This document shows, in pieces, positions 53,025 to 55,025 of a stretch of DNA of 55,025 nucleotides (positions are counted from its first letter, which is position 1; every line of letters begins with the position of its first letter). Location: positions 1-55,025 of the forward strand of contig JAAYSF010000040.1 of assembly GCA_012523975.1 (NCBI GenBank), read 5' to 3'. Source of the DNA: Veillonellaceae bacterium. GTDB taxonomy: Bacteria; Bacillota; Negativicutes; JAAYSF01. Below the pieces are notes generated by a model. The model was given only the letters and a program-made list of their open reading frames with translations, had not been told where the DNA came from and searched no databases. The position numbers were made by a program, and so were the translations under genes.

Positions 53025-53375
53025 ATGATCGTTAAGCGTGGGGATATTTATTATGCTAATTTAAGTCCGGTAGTAGGATCGGAACAGGGTGGTCATCGTC
53101 CGGTTTTAATACTTCAAAATGATGTTGGAAATAAATATAGTCCAACGGTAATTGTGGGGGCTATCACTTCGCAAATTTCCAAGGCAAAATTGCCCACCCA
53201 TGTCGAACTCAACGCTAAAGAGCATAATTTGGAGAAAGACTCAGTTGTCCTCTTAGAACAGCTTCGGACTATAGATAAACGTCGTCTGAAAGAAAAAGTT
53301 ACCCACTTGGGAGACGAAATAATGACCAAGGTTGATGATGCAGTTAAAGTTAGCTTGGGTCTTATTCAAATTTAA
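53025..53375 (+). CDS. ndoA: mRNA interferase EndoA (MazF family toxin)
   Basis: A 116-residue ribosome-independent endoribonuclease of the PemK/MazF fold, cutting mRNA at short sequences (UACAU in Bacillus; not readable here). Typical blocks: [36 protein letters not shown] and [13 protein letters not shown]. It follows the antitoxin by three bases, and a terminator stands after it. The sequence is very close to the chromosomal Firmicute EndoA type. Confidence 0.95.
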   Translation: MIVKRGDIYYANLSPVVGSEQGGHRPVLILQNDVGNKYSPTVIVGAITSQISKAKLPTHVELNAKEHNLEKDSVVLLEQLRTIDKRRLKEKVTHLGDEIMTKVDDAVKVSLGLIQI

Positions 53376-53387
53376 TTTTAGCATTAT

Positions 53388-53413
53388 AAATAGGCGGGTC
53401 ACTGCCTATTTTT
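53388..53413 (+). terminator. rho-independent terminator after ndoA
   Basis: AAATAGGC pairs with GCCTATTT around an 8-base loop, then TT. Confidence 0.85.
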
Positions 53414-53463
53414 AGTTTGAAAATTTATTCAAGACTGCAAAAGAAAAAAGCTGTGGCAATGAG

Positions 53464-53489
53464 AGGACTCAGCATAAGCCGAGTCTTTT
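53464..53489 (+). terminator. second hairpin with T-tract before the ComEC-like gene
   Basis: AGGACTC pairs with GAGTCTT (one G-U) around AGCATAAGCC and runs into TTTTC. Confidence 0.6.
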
Positions 53490-53543
53490 CTTGTCTAATT
53501 AAGAATATAAATATATACATATACAGTAATTTGGGGGTGGATT

Positions 53544-54434
53544 ATGAAAATCTGGCGAAAGTGGCACTATTCAGTGCTGGCATTAGTATTGTTGCTATCT
53601 TTTCTTACTATAGGCTGTTCAGCGCCTTCAGCCAATCAAGAAAGAGCTACTCAGGATGTCAGTCAGCCGCCGCTGAAGATTCAAGTAATTGATGTCGGTC
53701 AAGGTGATGCTATCTTAATTCGTACTAAACAGGAAGTTATACTGGTAGACAGTGGTGACACGTCGACCAGGGGCAAACTGGTAAAATACATACAAAGTCA
53801 AGGTATAAAAACAATTGACAAAGTTATAATAACGCATCCTCATGCAGACCATCTCGGCGGCATGCCGGGCGTTCTGAATAACTTTACCGTTAAGCAAATC
53901 TATGACAGCGGACTTACTACGACAACTTCGCTCTACCGTCAATATTTGACGACTGTCGAGAAGAAAGATATACCATTTACTGTTGTTGTTCCTGGTAATC
54001 AAATAGATATTGGTGATGGTATTAAACTTAAGGTTTTGGCTCCGGAGAAACCTTTCATAACTAATTCAGAATTAAATAATAACTCTATTGTAGTGAAATT
54101 AGTTTATGGTAGCTTCTCAATGCTGCTGACTGGGGACGCTGAGCGTGAAAGTGAAAAGCGTCTTCTTAAAGCCTATGGTGATGAACTCAAAAGTACTATC
54201 CTCAAAGCTCCGCATCATGGCAGCAGTACATCTTCGATAAGCTCGTTTTTAAAAAGAGTGGCGCCTGAAGCAATAATAATTTCGGTTGGTCAGAATAATG
54301 ATTATCACCATCCACATCCGAGTGTAATGAAGAGATACAACGATCTTAAAACAAAATTATACCGGACTGACACTGACGGTACGGTTACAATAACGAGTGA
54401 TGGTCAAACTTATAACATCGTTAAGGAGAAATAA
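53544..54434 (+). CDS. ComEC/Rec2-type metallo-beta-lactamase-fold lipoprotein
   Basis: A 296-residue extracytoplasmic hydrolase. The lipobox is I-G-C at Cys25 after a 20-residue hydrophobic stretch. The MBL core contains VIDVGQGDAILI, VDSGD, THPHADHLGG (metal ligands), LLTGDAE and KAPHHGS, the order seen in the soluble domain of ComEC and in stand-alone ComEC-like proteins. It has no channel domain, so it is not the DNA-uptake pore. Its substrate is unknown. It is followed one base later by a DUF3006 gene, a common pairing. Confidence 0.9.
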   Translation: MKIWRKWHYSVLALVLLLSFLTIGCSAPSANQERATQDVSQPPLKIQVIDVGQGDAILIRTKQEVILVDSGDTSTRGKLVKYIQSQGIKTIDKVIITHPHADHLGGMPGVLNNFTVKQIYDSGLTTTTSLYRQYLTTVEKKDIPFTVVVPGNQIDIGDGIKLKVLAPEKPFITNSELNNNSIVVKLVYGSFSMLLTGDAERESEKRLLKAYGDELKSTILKAPHHGSSTSSISSFLKRVAPEAIIISVGQNNDYHHPHPSVMKRYNDLKTKLYRTDTDGTVTITSDGQTYNIVKEK

Positions 54435-54435
54435 A

Positions 54436-54663
54436 ATGAAAGTAAAAGTAGTAATAGACCGATTCGAAGAGCATAATGCGGTACTTCTTATTGGTGAGGA
54501 AGAAATCGCTACAAACTGGCCGAGAACTGCTTTGCCGGAAGGTGCTGAAGAAGGCGATATTTTACAAGTAAATATTGCAATTGACGGCGAGGCAACCCGA
54601 TTGGCCCGCAGCGAAGCCGAGAGCTTGCTCCGCAAAATTCTGCAAAAAAATCAGGAAGATTAG
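54436..54663 (+). CDS. DUF3006 family protein
   Basis: A 75-residue acidic protein beginning VKVVIDRFEEHNAVLLI, the DUF3006 signature, then LPEGAEEGDILQV. ATG 54436 follows AAGGAG and lies one base after the ComEC-like gene, so the two are cotranscribed. A function is not known; the pairing suggests a small partner of the hydrolase, by association only. The terminator stem overlaps its stop codon. Confidence 0.88.
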   Translation: MKVKVVIDRFEEHNAVLLIGEEEIATNWPRTALPEGAEEGDILQVNIAIDGEATRLARSEAESLLRKILQKNQED

Positions 54664-54682
54664 CTTCCTGATTTTTTTTTTT
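54649..54682 (+). terminator. rho-independent terminator after the DUF3006 gene
   Basis: AATCAGGAAG pairs with CTTCCTGATT around ATTAG, followed by a long T run. Confidence 0.93.
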
Positions 54683-54801
54683 GCAAATATTGCATATTTC
54701 AGACTTATGTCCTGCAGGATTTGTCTTTTTCCAGTCGAATCACAGAAATGAGTCGAATTATCGCAAAAAAAGAGACTTGGCTTGACTAAAGGGGGGGCTT
54801 C

Positions 54802-55025
54802 ATGCATCGGATAATTTTAAGTATCGTCACCATTCTACTGTTTTTGCCGCAGTTGGTGTTTGCAGCGCCCACTATTGACAGTGAAATGCCCCAACCGTTG
54901 CCTGCAGTGCAACTCCCTTCACTCGAAAGCGAAAAACGGTTGGCTAAAGCACTGGTTGATGCTAAAGCACCGGCTAATGCTAAAGCACTGGTTAATGCTA
55001 AAGCATCGGTTAATGCTAAAGCATC
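54802..55025 (+). CDS. secreted protein with hexapeptide repeats, cut by the window end
   Basis: An ATG at 54802 after AAGGGGGGG opens a frame that runs off the window. The first 22 residues, with ILSIVTILLFLPQLVFA, form a signal peptide with cleavage expected after A-x-A. A proline-rich segment (MPQPLPAVQLPS) follows, then LVDAKA, PANAKA, LVNAKA, SVNAKA hexapeptides. The function is unknown; only the first 74 codons are visible. Confidence 0.7.
   Translation, partial: MHRIILSIVTILLFLPQLVFAAPTIDSEMPQPLPAVQLPSLESEKRLAKALVDAKAPANAKALVNAKASVNAKA
54952..55023 (+). repeat. 18-bp tandem repeats inside the secreted-protein gene
   Basis: Four copies of an 18-base unit ending AATGCTAAAGCA (first copy GATGCTAAAGCA), with a degenerate earlier copy at 54934. 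The unit length keeps the reading frame, and the array continues past the window end. Confidence 0.9.

Noticed and set aside
53417-53692. Open frame before and into the ComEC-like gene
   Set aside because: It overlaps the lipoprotein signal in another frame and reads through a terminator hairpin.

Overview
The window reads as chromosome of a low-GC, endospore-forming anaerobe, most likely a Negativicute of the Sporomusaceae (Sporomusa/Pelosinus) type. The reasons are a sodium-pumping methylmalonyl-CoA decarboxylase operon, an alpha/beta-type small acid-soluble spore protein, spore photoproduct lyase, the [FeFe]-hydrogenase maturase HydE, flagellar MotAB, and clean Gram-positive style ribosome binding sites and sigma-A promoters. 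Taxonomy is an inference from gene content only.

Layout. 1-3.1 kb: zinc-ribbon protein, lipoprotein polysaccharide deacetylase, WG-repeat protein. 3.2-6.8 kb: mmdA-mmdD-mmdC-mmdB, a biotin-dependent decarboxylase that exports sodium ions. 6.8-9.5 kb: two small PH-like proteins, a metallo-beta-lactamase-fold hydrolase, the remnant of an MFS gene, and an FMN reductase. 9.8-12.7 kb: a 953-residue FAD/Fe-S D-lactate dehydrogenase type oxidase. 12.8-18.6 kb: a VOC-family remnant, a family-4-like uracil-DNA glycosylase with altered motifs, DoxX, OsmC, SelO, glucose-6-phosphate dehydrogenase and a kynurenine formamidase-like cyclase. 18.7-24.5 kb: a cadC-cadA metal-efflux operon with a perfect operator, a small ATPase, and htpG behind a perfect CIRCE element.

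24.6-38.6 kb is the accessory part. It holds a REP-associated tyrosine transposase with dispersed REP-like hairpins whose stems covary, a two-GTPase bacterial dynamin (DynA type), a CGGC-family protein that has lost its motif cysteines, the Fe-S repair protein Ric behind a CRP/FNR-like site, a 46-nt 3' fragment of a tRNA-Ala(GGC) gene marking an old integration boundary, and a type I restriction-modification locus whose hsdM carries one in-frame TAA.

38.9-55 kb returns to ordinary chromosome: an OFA-family antiporter preceded by what looks like a ZTP (pfl) riboswitch with terminator, an IS3 transposase scar, a YyaL-type thioredoxin-domain protein, ferritin, SASP, CoA-disulfide reductase with rhodanese domain, HydE, spore photoproduct lyase, L,D-transpeptidase, MotAB, acpS-nnr, a MazEF-type toxin-antitoxin pair, a ComEC-like secreted hydrolase with DUF3006, and the start of a secreted protein that enters 18-bp tandem repeats at the window edge.

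Functional themes are anaerobic energy metabolism (decarboxylase, lactate oxidation, hydrogenase maturation), spore biology, stress and metal handling, and a defence-flavoured island. The most interesting items are the riboswitch-controlled antiporter, the covarying REP/RAYT family, the tRNA scar, the relocated catalytic cysteine in spore photoproduct lyase, and the nonsense codon in hsdM.
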